Shown here piece after piece: positions 26,343 through 35,095 of a stretch of 41,780 nt of DNA (positions are counted from its first letter, which is position 1; every line of letters begins with the position of its first letter). Origin of the DNA: Brevinematales bacterium (GTDB lineage Bacteria; Spirochaetota; Brevinematia; Brevinematales; GWF1-51-8). The translations under genes were made by a program, and so were the position numbers. The DNA lies in contig JAGVBZ010000045.1 in assembly GCA_020059465.1 (NCBI GenBank), positions 1 to 41,780 of the forward strand. Direction: 5' to 3'. A model generated the notes under the pieces. It searched no databases, was not told the origin of the DNA, and saw only the letters and a program-made list of their open reading frames with translations.

Positions 26343-29093
26343 TTATGGAAGCAGTTTCCCTTTCAGCTTTACATTGTCAATTCTTAAGGTTCCGGTTGTA
26401 CCCGACGCTTCGTTTGCAAATATTTTTATAACATTAGTCACATTTGTCATTGAAGAAAGAGTGTAAACAAACATCGGGTTAGACGTAAATGCAGGAAGAT
26501 TTGTAATCCCGGTATTGAAATCAATTCCGTTCACTTGTACCTTCTGTTTTTTCGGCCCGGTTGCTGAGCGAACCGCATCAAACTCTAACGTAGTCAGATT
26601 GATTTTTCCGGAATTCGCGATTACTGTAAAAGAGAAACAGTTCGTCCAACCGGTTCCTAACGGCCACCCGTTATCGCTCATCGCAGGCGTTCCGCTCGGA
26701 GAATAACCGGCGGGCCATGTCACTGTGCCGTCCACAGTATCGCAGATTGAAACACTTACCCCGCTGTTTGTAATTGTCGCATACTTCACCGACCCGGTGA
26801 AATCATAGGTTACCAACGTCACCTCCGGAATTCCGGGAGGATTGGTCAGAACTACAAATCGTGAAGCGACAGAACTTTTTTTACCGAAGTAATCAAAAGA
26901 CCAAGCGCTCAGATTGTAGACACCGCCCGTCAGTACCTCGGTATTAATCGGTATCGCCCAGTTGTTTAAATTTACGGAGGTATAATTAGTTACTGAACCG
27001 ATCGCGGCATATACCGTCTCCACTCCGTAGTCATCCGATGATGTTCCGGTAACATTAATGATGGTTCCCGCAAGGTTTGTATAATAATTCACCGGGGCAG
27101 TGATAGCGACATTCGGATTAGCCGAATCCGGGAGAACATTGTTGGAATTAAACGATCCGCTCACTGTGATATTGTCTATGCGCAGCGTTCCGCTTCCGGA
27201 GGAAGCAGCGTTCGCTAAGATTTTTATCTGGATAAAACTCATATTGCTGAACGCGCTTAAATCGTTGGTAAACCACCCGGCTGTGAGAGGAATAGAACCG
27301 GTGGCTCCCGGAACATCTGACCCGTTCACCTGAATCTTGTAGGTTGCAGGACCTGTTGCGGAACGAAATCCGTTAAAGATCAATTTTTTCAGGCTGATAG
27401 TTTGTGTTTTCGGATATATATAGAATATGAAATAATTTCCCCATGTACTATCGGTTGGCCATCCGCTATCGGAGATGGCATCCAGAGTAGTAGGAGAAAT
27501 ACCTGCAGGATATGAGACGGATCCGTCGGCACTGTTTACGATAGAATTTGATGTGCCGGAATTGGTGTACACCGCCCGATTAATTTCACCTTCGAAATCA
27601 TATTTTACCAAATTAACTACAGGGAAAGGAATATTTGTAAGAGTAATATTCTGTGATGCAACCGAACTTTTCTTCCCGGTATAGTCTTCCGACCAAGCGA
27701 GCAATTGATAGTTGGTCGATGCGAGGGAAGAAGTATCCAAAGCGATAGCCCAGTTGTTTACGCTTACTGTCGTGGAATTGGTCACCGACCCTATCGCGGC
27801 ATATACGGTCTTTACCGCGATGTCGTCCGACGAAGTCCCAGCTACATTGAGCGTGCCGACCCCTGCCGTGTAGTTATTTACCGGCGAAGTGATGGCGGCA
27901 TTCGGAATACTGACATCCAGATCGGAGATCACTCCGAAAGTGACGTTATCCGCGAGGAACACCCCTGTCGCGAATACTCCCTCAATACCCAGGAAGGCAT
28001 AATTGGTACCGCCCCCTATCAGATGAACCGTTTGTACCTCTTTCCATGAACTATCTAACGTAATTGTTGCTCCCCACATTCTTCCGATATAGCCGGTCTG
28101 ATTCGCGCCGGAGTAAAATGCCGCGTATGTTGTCACTTTAGGCGCCCCGCTGAACATTTTCGCGTAATACCTGAGCACAATATAATCACCGGGAGAAACC
28201 GCCAGTTCATACTTATTCCACATCACCGGCGTACCGGAACTCTGTTCCAGTTTCACTGCATAGCCTACACCGCCGTAACCACTATCGAGAGTACTTCTAT
28301 CTATCGATGTAAACGGAACGGCATACCATCCGCCGTTTGTCATGATACCGTTTGTCCAGTTTGACGGGTATTTTCCCGGGAAGTACGGTTCGGGCCATGT
28401 CTCAAAGTCCCAGTTCGGCGAAATATAACTGAAGTCGATAATAGCCGTATAGCTGTTTGTCAGTGTCGAGTTATTCGATATGTCCTTAGCGAAAATTTTC
28501 AGCATATTGGTAGAACCGTCCGTAAAGCTCAAATTCGTATTGAACGACGATGTCCCGATCTTCTGATATGCGCCAAGATTAACGCTCAGATAGACGCCCT
28601 CGACGCCGCTTTTATCGTCGGACGCGGTACCCGAAACCTGCACGATCATCGAGGAGTAAATAGTAGTTGCCTGCGACGGTTTGGTAACCGTCAGTACGGG
28701 CGGCGTACTATCGGGTCCGCTGAGCGCAACCGATACGTTTCGGATATTTGTCGCCGAAGAATTGGCCTGCCCGTCGAATGCATAAATCTTCAGGACATGG
28801 GCGCCTGAAGAAAGGGAAATATTGGTGCTAAACGAAGTCGTCCCGATTTTCTTGGCCGCTCCGGTATCCACTATCAGGTATGTACCGATTACACCGTCCG
28901 GATCGGAGGCGGTACCGGAAACAGTCACGCTTCCGTCGGAACTGGTATATCCCTCAACGGGACTGGTTATCGTAATCGTAGGGCCGGATTGTCCGGGAGC
29001 GGAGCCTCCGGGAACCGGTTCGGTCGTACACCCGGCTGTTAACAAACCGAGCAGCAAGAATAAAGACGCACCATAAACCGTCTTTTTACTCAT
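26343..29093 (-). CDS. Large modular surface lipoprotein with Ig-like and repeated beta-sandwich modules
   Basis: A 916-residue lipoprotein (lipobox LTAGC, Cys22) without a visible catalytic motif. Two Ig-like modules come first (about 38-220; TSPVEGY, GAHVLKIYAFDG). A jelly-roll-like segment follows (about 225-400; WDFETWPEPY, RYYAKMFSG) and resembles carbohydrate-binding folds. Then an Ig-like plus beta-sandwich unit occurs twice: SPVNNYT/APVNYYT, YAAIGSVTN, GKKSSVAS, SATGP and TLRIDN recur in both. The domain style is that of surface adhesion or substrate-binding proteins. It is 20 bp downstream of the OB-fold gene with an AGGAGG site. The ligand is unknown; nucleic acid or matrix polysaccharide are options. 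Confidence 0.8.
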   Translation of the reverse strand: MSKKTVYGASLFLLLGLLTAGCTTEPVPGGSAPGQSGPTITITSPVEGYTSSDGSVTVSGTASDPDGVIGTYLIVDTGAAKKIGTTSFSTNISLSSGAHVLKIYAFDGQANSSATNIRNVSVALSGPDSTPPVLTVTKPSQATTIYSSMIVQVSGTASDDKSGVEGVYLSVNLGAYQKIGTSSFNTNLSFTDGSTNMLKIFAKDISNNSTLTNSYTAIIDFSYISPNWDFETWPEPYFPGKYPSNWTNGIMTNGGWYAVPFTSIDRSTLDSGYGGVGYAVKLEQSSGTPVMWNKYELAVSPGDYIVLRYYAKMFSGAPKVTTYAAFYSGANQTGYIGRMWGATITLDSSWKEVQTVHLIGGGTNYAFLGIEGVFATGVFLADNVTFGVISDLDVSIPNAAITSPVNNYTAGVGTLNVAGTSSDDIAVKTVYAAIGSVTNSTTVSVNNWAIALDTSSLASTNYQLLAWSEDYTGKKSSVASQNITLTNIPFPVVNLVKYDFEGEINRAVYTNSGTSNSIVNSADGSVSYPAGISPTTLDAISDSGWPTDSTWGNYFIFYIYPKTQTISLKKLIFNGFRSATGPATYKIQVNGSDVPGATGSIPLTAGWFTNDLSAFSNMSFIQIKILANAASSGSGTLRIDNITVSGSFNSNNVLPDSANPNVAITAPVNYYTNLAGTIINVTGTSSDDYGVETVYAAIGSVTNYTSVNLNNWAIPINTEVLTGGVYNLSAWSFDYFGKKSSVASRFVVLTNPPGIPEVTLVTYDFTGSVKYATITNSGVSVSICDTVDGTVTWPAGYSPSGTPAMSDNGWPLGTGWTNCFSFTVIANSGKINLTTLEFDAVRSATGPKKQKVQVNGIDFNTGITNLPAFTSNPMFVYTLSSMTNVTNVIKIFANEASGTTGTLRIDNVKLKGKLLP

Positions 29094-29113
29094 TGTATTC
29101 CTCCTGAATTAAA

Positions 29114-29908
29114 TTACCATTTCGATGTATAGGTCGTATCGACATGCGGATACACTTCATAACCGTTTATCATCGGAACCCCGTTATCGAGACAGAGCGC
29201 TCCGATCATCGCCACCCGTTCCCCAGGGGTAAAAACTCCGCTCACCGAGTAATACGGCGGTATGCTTTCGTTAAAATAAACAACGGAGACCCCTGCCGCG
29301 TTCTTCTTTACCTCTTTCACCGTTCCAGTCGCACGGATGACAATCCCGTCATCGATACCGGCCATATTTTTGATATCCTTGACATAGATCGCGGACGGAG
29401 CGCCGGCAGTGGTGACGGAAACCCCTGAAACGGCGGCCACTTCCTTCAGTCCTTTGAACGATTTGGCGGCGGTCACAGTGCAGGAAAACACCCTGCCGAG
29501 ACTTAGAGTTGTAATCAGGGGCTGGTTTACGCTCAGCCAGAAATAAATACCGCCCGTCGAGTCCTGGACATAAAACTGTCGGGAAGTAAAAGCGGAAAAA
29601 TACATGGAATAGCATAAACCTGTTATTACGCCTGTGATCTGGTAGGACTTGCCTGTAAAATCGCCCTGCGATTCCATAATAGAGCGAAGTTCGGCAATTG
29701 TGGTAGTGCCGTGGAAGGTGTCGGGATAATTGATATTCGTAATATTCGTAAAGGAGCTTTTGAACGCGGGGTTATGATTAGTACTTCCGGCGGGCATCGA
29801 GGCTATAGCTGTAAAATCGCCCGTTCCGGGCACGAAACCGCTTAGTTCCGTTTGACATCCGCTTAGAAACACGGAAAATACGATAATACAAAAAAACCGG
29901 TATTTCAA
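29114..29908 (-). CDS. OB-fold lipoprotein, first gene of the nuclease block
   Basis: A 264-residue lipoprotein (lipobox FLSGC, Cys18). From about residue 65 it looks like two tandem OB-fold nucleic-acid-binding modules of the type found in secreted nucleases such as YhcR: TGKSYQITGVITG, RQFYVQDSTGGIYFWL and LGRVFSCTVTAAKSF, then GIVIRATGTVKEV and GERVAMIGA. No nuclease domain is attached. It starts with TTG (29908), supported by GGGGAG seven to ten bases upstream and by a lipoprotein signal beginning there. It is the first gene of the long minus-strand block behind an extended -10 promoter. Role in binding nucleic acids is inferred. Confidence 0.75.
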   Translation of the reverse strand: MKYRFFCIIVFSVFLSGCQTELSGFVPGTGDFTAIASMPAGSTNHNPAFKSSFTNITNINYPDTFHGTTTIAELRSIMESQGDFTGKSYQITGVITGLCYSMYFSAFTSRQFYVQDSTGGIYFWLSVNQPLITTLSLGRVFSCTVTAAKSFKGLKEVAAVSGVSVTTAGAPSAIYVKDIKNMAGIDDGIVIRATGTVKEVKKNAAGVSVVYFNESIPPYYSVSGVFTPGERVAMIGALCLDNGVPMINGYEVYPHVDTTYTSKW

Positions 29909-29928
29909 CCCTCTACTCCCCGTAAAAT

Positions 29929-29937
29929 ATTATAACA
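29929..29937 (-). promoter_or_regulatory. Extended -10 promoter for the nuclease/scavenging block
   Basis: On the minus strand, TGT directly precedes a perfect TATAAT (29929-29934), forming an extended -10 element 20 bp before the TTG start. No good -35 is visible at 16-18 nt, which extended -10 promoters tolerate. The 190 bp between this site and the plus-strand lipoprotein gene at 30130 are very AT-rich and contain no gene. Confidence 0.5.
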
Positions 29938-30129
29938 CAGAATCTTACCGGAATCAGGTTAAGTTTTAATTAATATGAAATATTTTTCAGGTTAATTACG
30001 AGTTGTATATCACATAATATTTATATAATATTATATAATATATTTTCTAAAAATTATTAATTTTCCAATGCTTCTGATTGAAAAAAAACGTAATCTATTA
30101 TAAAATGATTATTATCTGGGAGAGAAACA

Positions 30130-30519
30130 ATGCGAATACTTTTCATTCCGCTGCTATTTCTTGCTATGGGCTGTTCCGCACCGGAAGATATCACCGGGAA
30201 AGCAAGGGATTTAGGCATCTTCCTTTGTGAAAGCTCGTTCACCAACACACTTTCCGAACTGGTCTCGAACCAGAACATCCCGCTTCTCGTTGAAATAGAT
30301 ACAAATATTATATCAGAACTTTATAAATATAGCGAAGAATTCTGGCAAGATTATGCTGTAGTGGCTTACGAAGAGGAAAGCCGGCCGAGCAACAGCGCGC
30401 CCTCACATACAATTCTTCTGAAAAGTAAAGACCGCGATATACTTTCAATTCATCTCCGATACGATCCATCGCTGAAAAAATTTTATATCCTAAACTTTTT
30501 TTCATTTTTAGATTATTAA
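30130..30519 (+). CDS. Small lipoprotein of unknown function
   Basis: A 129-residue protein with a lipoprotein signal ending LAMGC (Cys15). I do not recognise the mature part; its length and pattern of alternating hydrophobic residues suggest one small alpha/beta domain. GGGAGAG lies before the ATG. The methyltransferase-like gene follows after 30 bp, probably in the same unit. The gene is richer in A+T than most of the window. Confidence 0.7.
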   Translation: MRILFIPLLFLAMGCSAPEDITGKARDLGIFLCESSFTNTLSELVSNQNIPLLVEIDTNIISELYKYSEEFWQDYAVVAYEEESRPSNSAPSHTILLKSKDRDILSIHLRYDPSLKKFYILNFFSFLDY

Positions 30520-30549
30520 CTTACATAACGTCCATCCAGCAGGTAAATA

Positions 30550-31164
30550 ATGACCGATCCGCAGTTCCGGGTTTCACTTATCATTTTATACTCGCTTTTT
30601 TCCATTATGCGGCTGAATTTTTCACGGCTGGCGCGGAAGAATACCAAAACAATATATTCTGACCGAAATGAATTCAATCTTCTAAAAATCCTTATCGTAT
30701 TCGAAGTGTTAACTTTTTTTATTTACATCTTTTTTCCCGAATGGATCGATTGGGGAAATTTAGCCTTTATCCCATGGGTGCGCTGGACAGGCTTGGGTAT
30801 CGGCTTTCTTTCACTCGTGCTTTTTCTATGGGTTCATCTTACGCTTGGCAATAATTTTTCCGAACTGCTGCGTATTCGGAACAATCAGTCTATCGTTGTG
30901 GACGGCCCGTACCGTTATGTCCGCCATCCGATGTATACAGCGTTCATCGTCCTGCATATCGGAGTGTTTTTACTAAGCGCTAACTGGTTTATCGGTCTTT
31001 CCTGGAATCTCGGCCTCATTTTAATTCTGATCGAACGTATTCCCCGCGAAGAGACTATGCTGCTTGAAAGATTCGGCGGGATATACAAACATTACCTCTT
31101 ACGCACCGGAATTCTGTTCCCAAAAATTCATTTTTCCCGCCCGGAAGATAAAAGAGAGTATTGA
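30550..31164 (+). CDS. Isoprenylcysteine carboxyl methyltransferase-like membrane protein
   Basis: A 204-residue polytopic membrane protein of the ICMT/PEMT family. The C-terminal SAM-binding signature VDGPYRYVRHPMY (about 117-129) and the later EETMLLERFGGIYKHY stretch (about 173-188) are typical. Hydrophobic segments lie near residues 5-21, 39-57, 70-97 and 134-163. Bacterial members methylate lipids or small substrates of mostly unknown identity; protein prenylation is not implied. It follows the small lipoprotein by 30 bp. Confidence 0.85.
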   Translation: MTDPQFRVSLIILYSLFSIMRLNFSRLARKNTKTIYSDRNEFNLLKILIVFEVLTFFIYIFFPEWIDWGNLAFIPWVRWTGLGIGFLSLVLFLWVHLTLGNNFSELLRIRNNQSIVVDGPYRYVRHPMYTAFIVLHIGVFLLSANWFIGLSWNLGLILILIERIPREETMLLERFGGIYKHYLLRTGILFPKIHFSRPEDKREY

Positions 31165-31209
31165 ATCTGCACATATTCCGCTTATTTTTTATGCATTTTT
31201 CACTATAAC

Positions 31210-31218
31210 TGTTATAAT
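31210..31218 (+). promoter_or_regulatory. Extended -10 promoter of the WG/HEAT lipoprotein gene
   Basis: TGT (31210-31212) followed by TATAAT (31213-31218) lies 26 bp before the ATG at 31244, in an 79-bp gap. The -35 region is weak. The same TGTTATAAT string occurs at the promoter of the nuclease block. Confidence 0.5.
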
Positions 31219-31243
31219 TGTAATATAAATTCCGGGGATTCTC

Positions 31244-32917
31244 ATGAAAAAATTTTTAGCTCTATGTCTGCTTTCGCTCCTTTTATCGTCCTGCGGCGGC
31301 GCGAAGTACGGGATTATCAGTCAGTCGGGGGATTTTCTAATACCCCCGCGTTTCGATGAGATATGGGCGTTCAGCGACAACATGGCGGTCGTTCAAGCCG
31401 GCAATAAGTTCGGTTATATCGATTCGCATGGAGTTCTGGCTATTCCCCCCGCATATACGATGGCGGCCTCTTTTTCCGACGGTCTCGCGCCGGTGGAATT
31501 ATCCAACCGCGTACTGTATATCGATAAAACAGGGAAAACAGTCATTTCGGGACTTTTTATGGAGGCTTACGGCTTCCTTGAGGGATTTGCGGTAATCAAA
31601 GAGGGAAACAAATTCGGATATATCGACAAAAAAGGGAATTATTTAGTCAAACCGTTTTTTCTGTTCGCCAACGGGTTTTCCGGTGGATTAGCGCTGGTAG
31701 GGTTTCGCGCCGAGAAAACACACGGCAGTATCGGCGGGAAAATGATCTTCGGGTATATCGATAAAAGCGGGAAAATTGTAATCAGCCTCAATCATCTCGC
31801 AAAGGAACCGAAAGAAATATTCGCCTCACTTCTAAATTCGGTAGAGAAATTCCGCATATCCTTTCAGGGGAATCCTGCAGCCGGAAACGGCAAGAATGCG
31901 AAAAATATGATTGCGCTGATGAAATCGGAGGATATTTTCGAACGTCAGCTTGGGGCATGGGCGCTCGGAGAAAATAAAATTGTGGACGGCGAGAAAGTTC
32001 TGCGTGCAGCCTTATCCGATACCGATCCGTCGGTGCGTCTTCTCTCGGCATGGGCGCTGGGTGAGATCCGTGCCTACGATTCCGTCCCCGCTCTCTGCGC
32101 GTTATTCAAGAACGCCGATAAACAGCTCAAACTGATGGCAATTCATTCGCTCAGCCTGATCGACGGCGAGATGTCGCTTGTCCCATTAACCGCGCTTCTC
32201 CAGGACGCGGACCGGGATATCGTTCAGACAGCGCTATGGGCGCTCCAGCAACTGACGGTCATCAAAGGAGGGATTTTCGCCGAGGGAAAGGCTGTAATCC
32301 AGATCGGCGATCTGTTCGGTTATATCGACCGCAACGGAAACATTACGATCCCGCCCAAGTATTCCGAGGCTTATCCTTACCTCAATCAGCACGCCGTCGT
32401 CAAAAAGGGCGGAAAATACGGGTTCATTTCCGCATCGGGCGTACAAGTGGGGGGATTTTATTTCGATAAAGCCCTGCCCTTTTCCGGGGGCGTCGCTGTC
32501 GTCCAAAGCAACGAGTTATTCGGATTGATTGACACGAACGGCATCCTAGTGGCAAAACCCGTGTTTGACGCGCTTTTCTCGCAGTCGGAGGGTTTATCCG
32601 TCTTCGCCGTATCCAACCGTTTCGGATATATCGATAGTACCGGCGGAATAGTGATGAAACCGATTATGGAAAACGCGGGCACTTTTTCCGGCGGGCTTGC
32701 GCCTGTAAAAGGAAAGGGAAAGTACGGATATATGGATAAAAAGGGTCAATTAAAGATACCGTTTATTTATGAAGAAGCCTATCCTTTTAAGGAAGGCCTT
32801 GCGCCTGTAAAATCGGAAGGGAAGTGGGGATATATCGACACCAACGGAATTTATATCATTCCGCCGGCCTTTCAGGACGCATACCCGTTTACGGGTATGA
32901 TCGCCCCGGTTAAATGA
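31244..32917 (+). CDS. WG-repeat lipoprotein interrupted by HEAT repeats
   Basis: A 557-residue lipoprotein (lipobox LLSSC, Cys17). It has about ten WG (KWG) repeats of the form GYIDxxG-xxxIPPxY-A-F-GLAPV, which are thought to fold as beta strands of a propeller. After the fourth repeat (about residue 180) there is a helical insertion to about 345 with HEAT-type repeats (LGAWALGENKI, LLSAWALGEIRA, ALWALQQL), and then the WG repeats resume with FGYIDRNGNITIPPKY. Such repeats bind other proteins; no catalytic site is visible. It has its own promoter; the desulfhydrase-like gene follows after 16 bp and may be co-transcribed. Confidence 0.85.
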   Translation: MKKFLALCLLSLLLSSCGGAKYGIISQSGDFLIPPRFDEIWAFSDNMAVVQAGNKFGYIDSHGVLAIPPAYTMAASFSDGLAPVELSNRVLYIDKTGKTVISGLFMEAYGFLEGFAVIKEGNKFGYIDKKGNYLVKPFFLFANGFSGGLALVGFRAEKTHGSIGGKMIFGYIDKSGKIVISLNHLAKEPKEIFASLLNSVEKFRISFQGNPAAGNGKNAKNMIALMKSEDIFERQLGAWALGENKIVDGEKVLRAALSDTDPSVRLLSAWALGEIRAYDSVPALCALFKNADKQLKLMAIHSLSLIDGEMSLVPLTALLQDADRDIVQTALWALQQLTVIKGGIFAEGKAVIQIGDLFGYIDRNGNITIPPKYSEAYPYLNQHAVVKKGGKYGFISASGVQVGGFYFDKALPFSGGVAVVQSNELFGLIDTNGILVAKPVFDALFSQSEGLSVFAVSNRFGYIDSTGGIVMKPIMENAGTFSGGLAPVKGKGKYGYMDKKGQLKIPFIYEEAYPFKEGLAPVKSEGKWGYIDTNGIYIIPPAFQDAYPFTGMIAPVK

Positions 32918-32933
32918 CCAAATGGGGGTGCCT

Positions 32934-33932
32934 ATGTTTGATTTTTTAAAAAAGAGAGAAGCGATTCTGCATGCTGCGACCCCGATCCATCGTCTCGAAC
33001 GGTTCAGTCAGGAAATCGGATGCAATATCTATATGAAGCGGGACGATCTGACAGGGATGGGTCTTTCAGGGAATAAAATACGTAAACTCGAGTACCACCT
33101 TTTCAAAGCCCGCGCGGAGGGCGCTAACTGCATGATTACATGCGGAGGTATCCAATCCAATCACGCGCGCGTAACCGCAGTGCTCTGCCGCCGTTTCGGG
33201 CTGCATCCGGTGCTCATTCTCGGCGGCACCGATCCCGGCCCCGATTATCAGGGAAACCTTTTACTCGATAAACTGCTCGACGCCGAAATCCATTGGGTAG
33301 ACGAGCACGACCTGTTTCATAACAGCGATAAAATGATCGCTGAAACCGCGGCGGAATTACACAAGAATGGTTATCAACCGTACGTTATGCCGATGGGAGG
33401 TACGGACTCGGTCGGACTGAACGGGTATATCGCGGCAGGCCTTGAAATCCGCGAGCAGGAGAAACAGATGCATACCGCGTTCGACGCAATATTCTGCGCG
33501 GTCGGAACAGGCGGAACTCTCGGCGGGCTGATCATCTTCAAAGAACTGATTGACTGGAAAGTCAGGCTATACGGCGTAAATGTTATGCTTAATGCGGAGT
33601 ATTTTCGCGAGCGTATCGATGTCCTGGTACGGGAATTTATCGACGGACACAAACTTTCGCTCCCTCATCACCGCGACATGATTCAAATGGTAGACGGGTT
33701 TGTCGGGCCGGGGTACGCAAAGACCACCCCGGAGGGAGTCGGTCTGATCAAACGGATCGCGCGGCTTGAGGGAATATTCCTCGATCCGGTCTACACCGGG
33801 AAAGCTTTCCAGGGAATGATGAAAATGATTGAAGACGGGAGATTCACTCAACGATCGAATATCCTTTTTCTGCATACCGGGGGAATGTTCGGCTTGTTCG
33901 CGCAGGCGGGGGATCTGTTTCCGGGAGAATAG
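32934..33932 (+). CDS. D-cysteine desulfhydrase/ACC deaminase family PLP enzyme
   Basis: A 332-residue cytoplasmic enzyme of fold-type II PLP proteins. MKRDDLTGMGLSGNKIRKLE places the cofactor lysine at about residue 48, and GGIQSNHARVTA and GTGGTLGG (phosphate-binding loop) are intact. Members break D-cysteine into pyruvate, H2S and ammonia, or deaminate ACC; the sequence fits the D-cysteine branch better, but this is not certain. The ATG at 32934 has GGGGGTG upstream; the ATG at 32922 lacks a ribosome-binding site. Confidence 0.87.
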   Translation: MFDFLKKREAILHAATPIHRLERFSQEIGCNIYMKRDDLTGMGLSGNKIRKLEYHLFKARAEGANCMITCGGIQSNHARVTAVLCRRFGLHPVLILGGTDPGPDYQGNLLLDKLLDAEIHWVDEHDLFHNSDKMIAETAAELHKNGYQPYVMPMGGTDSVGLNGYIAAGLEIREQEKQMHTAFDAIFCAVGTGGTLGGLIIFKELIDWKVRLYGVNVMLNAEYFRERIDVLVREFIDGHKLSLPHHRDMIQMVDGFVGPGYAKTTPEGVGLIKRIARLEGIFLDPVYTGKAFQGMMKMIEDGRFTQRSNILFLHTGGMFGLFAQAGDLFPGE

Positions 33933-34041
33933 CCCTATCGATTCCCATGTTTTATCATACTCTGATATAATTCCGCTCATTTGTTTACTAAAAAAAACAT
34001 GTAAGGTAAAATAAGCCTTCCCATGAAAAGAGGAGGTCTCA

Positions 34042-34845
34042 ATGAAAAGATTTTCGGTGTTCCCTTTATTGTTTCTTTCGTTGTTGTTTTTCGGATGCGG
34101 CAATAATAACACCGCGGATACGGGAACGAATACTGTATCGGCCGATCAAAATGCCGCAGCGCAGCCTACCGGTAAGATGGTGTTTATCTATGCGTCATCC
34201 GGCCTGAATATGCGGAAAACTCCCAGCCTCGAGGGTGAGAAGCTTACCAAGGTTCCCTACGGCGCGGCAGTAGAGGTACTTGAGGACAGTAATCCACCGG
34301 TAACAATGACCTACGAGGGCCTGAAAGGAAAGTGGATATATGTGAAATTCGGCGCGGATAAAGGATATGTTTTCGAGGGTTTTATGGGACGTCTCCCCGT
34401 TCCGCAGCCCGGGGTCACATTCTTCGATTATTTCAGGAAAAACTTCGCGCCTCTGAAGAAAATTGTCACCAATGAATACCGAAACGAAGATAACGGCGAC
34501 GAAGTTTTTTATACGCTCGATGTTGATTTTTTCTACGACATGGGTATTATCATCAAAAAATACGAGTACAGTGAAGGCGGCGACGAGACGGTCACTATCC
34601 CGGATATGACTATTCAGGAAGCGTTTGTGTTCCTCAAACTTTTCAATATCCCCACATTGAAAGGAATTTCTTTCCCCACAAAAAGCTACAGTAAATCAGC
34701 CGATCCAGAGCATTATATTTCGGTAAACGTTGAAACCGAGAATAACGAGATAACCACAATCAACATCAGCGTCAATATCGAGTTTGTGGTTATTAAAAAG
34801 GATGGTAAAAATAAGGTAAAAATCGTTATAGGAAGCGGGGCTTAA
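34042..34845 (+). CDS. SH3-domain lipoprotein
   Basis: A 267-residue lipoprotein (lipobox LLFFGC, Cys19). After a linker rich in Asn, Thr and Ala, residues about 45-118 form a bacterial SH3 domain (ASSGLNMRKTPSLEGEKLTKV, GKWIYVKFGADKGYVFEGF), a fold often used to bind cell-wall peptides. The remaining 150 residues are an unrecognised alpha/beta region. AGGAGG lies before the ATG. It seems to be a single-gene unit; the 250 bp after it hold a dispersed repeat. Confidence 0.82.
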   Translation: MKRFSVFPLLFLSLLFFGCGNNNTADTGTNTVSADQNAAAQPTGKMVFIYASSGLNMRKTPSLEGEKLTKVPYGAAVEVLEDSNPPVTMTYEGLKGKWIYVKFGADKGYVFEGFMGRLPVPQPGVTFFDYFRKNFAPLKKIVTNEYRNEDNGDEVFYTLDVDFFYDMGIIIKKYEYSEGGDETVTIPDMTIQEAFVFLKLFNIPTLKGISFPTKSYSKSADPEHYISVNVETENNEITTINISVNIEFVVIKKDGKNKVKIVIGSGA

Positions 34846-34896
34846 CCTGCAATAAAAATGTTTTTCACGATAGGGGTTGTTTTAAAAGGTAAAAAA

Positions 34897-35055
34897 CGAT
34901 GTCTCTGCGAGGCGCGAAGCGACGAGGCAGTCTAGTCTATTGTATTTTATTATCAGTTGTTGAAATTGATTGCTTATGCCGCGCTGCAATAAACTTTTAA
35001 AGCGCCGTAGAAAAAGTCTCTTTTTCATTTGATAATAAACCACACAGACTGCTTC
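34897..35055. repeat. Dispersed intergenic repeat, copy C, with imperfect inverted ends
   Basis: CGATGTCTCTGCGA starts at 34897. GAGGCAGTCT...TTTATTATCA (34924-34955) is matched in inverted orientation by TGATAATAAA...AGACTGCTTC (35030-35055), so the segment is flanked by imperfect inverted repeats of about 26-32 nt. The GARGCAGTCT and TTTATTAT blocks match copy A near 287-310. A GAAAAAG/CTTTTTC hairpin lies inside at 35010-35026. The layout is MITE-like; no coding sequence is seen in the 250-bp gap. Confidence 0.6.
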
Positions 35056-35095
35056 ATTGCATTCGCATGACTAGTTTCTAGATAAAACAATTCTG

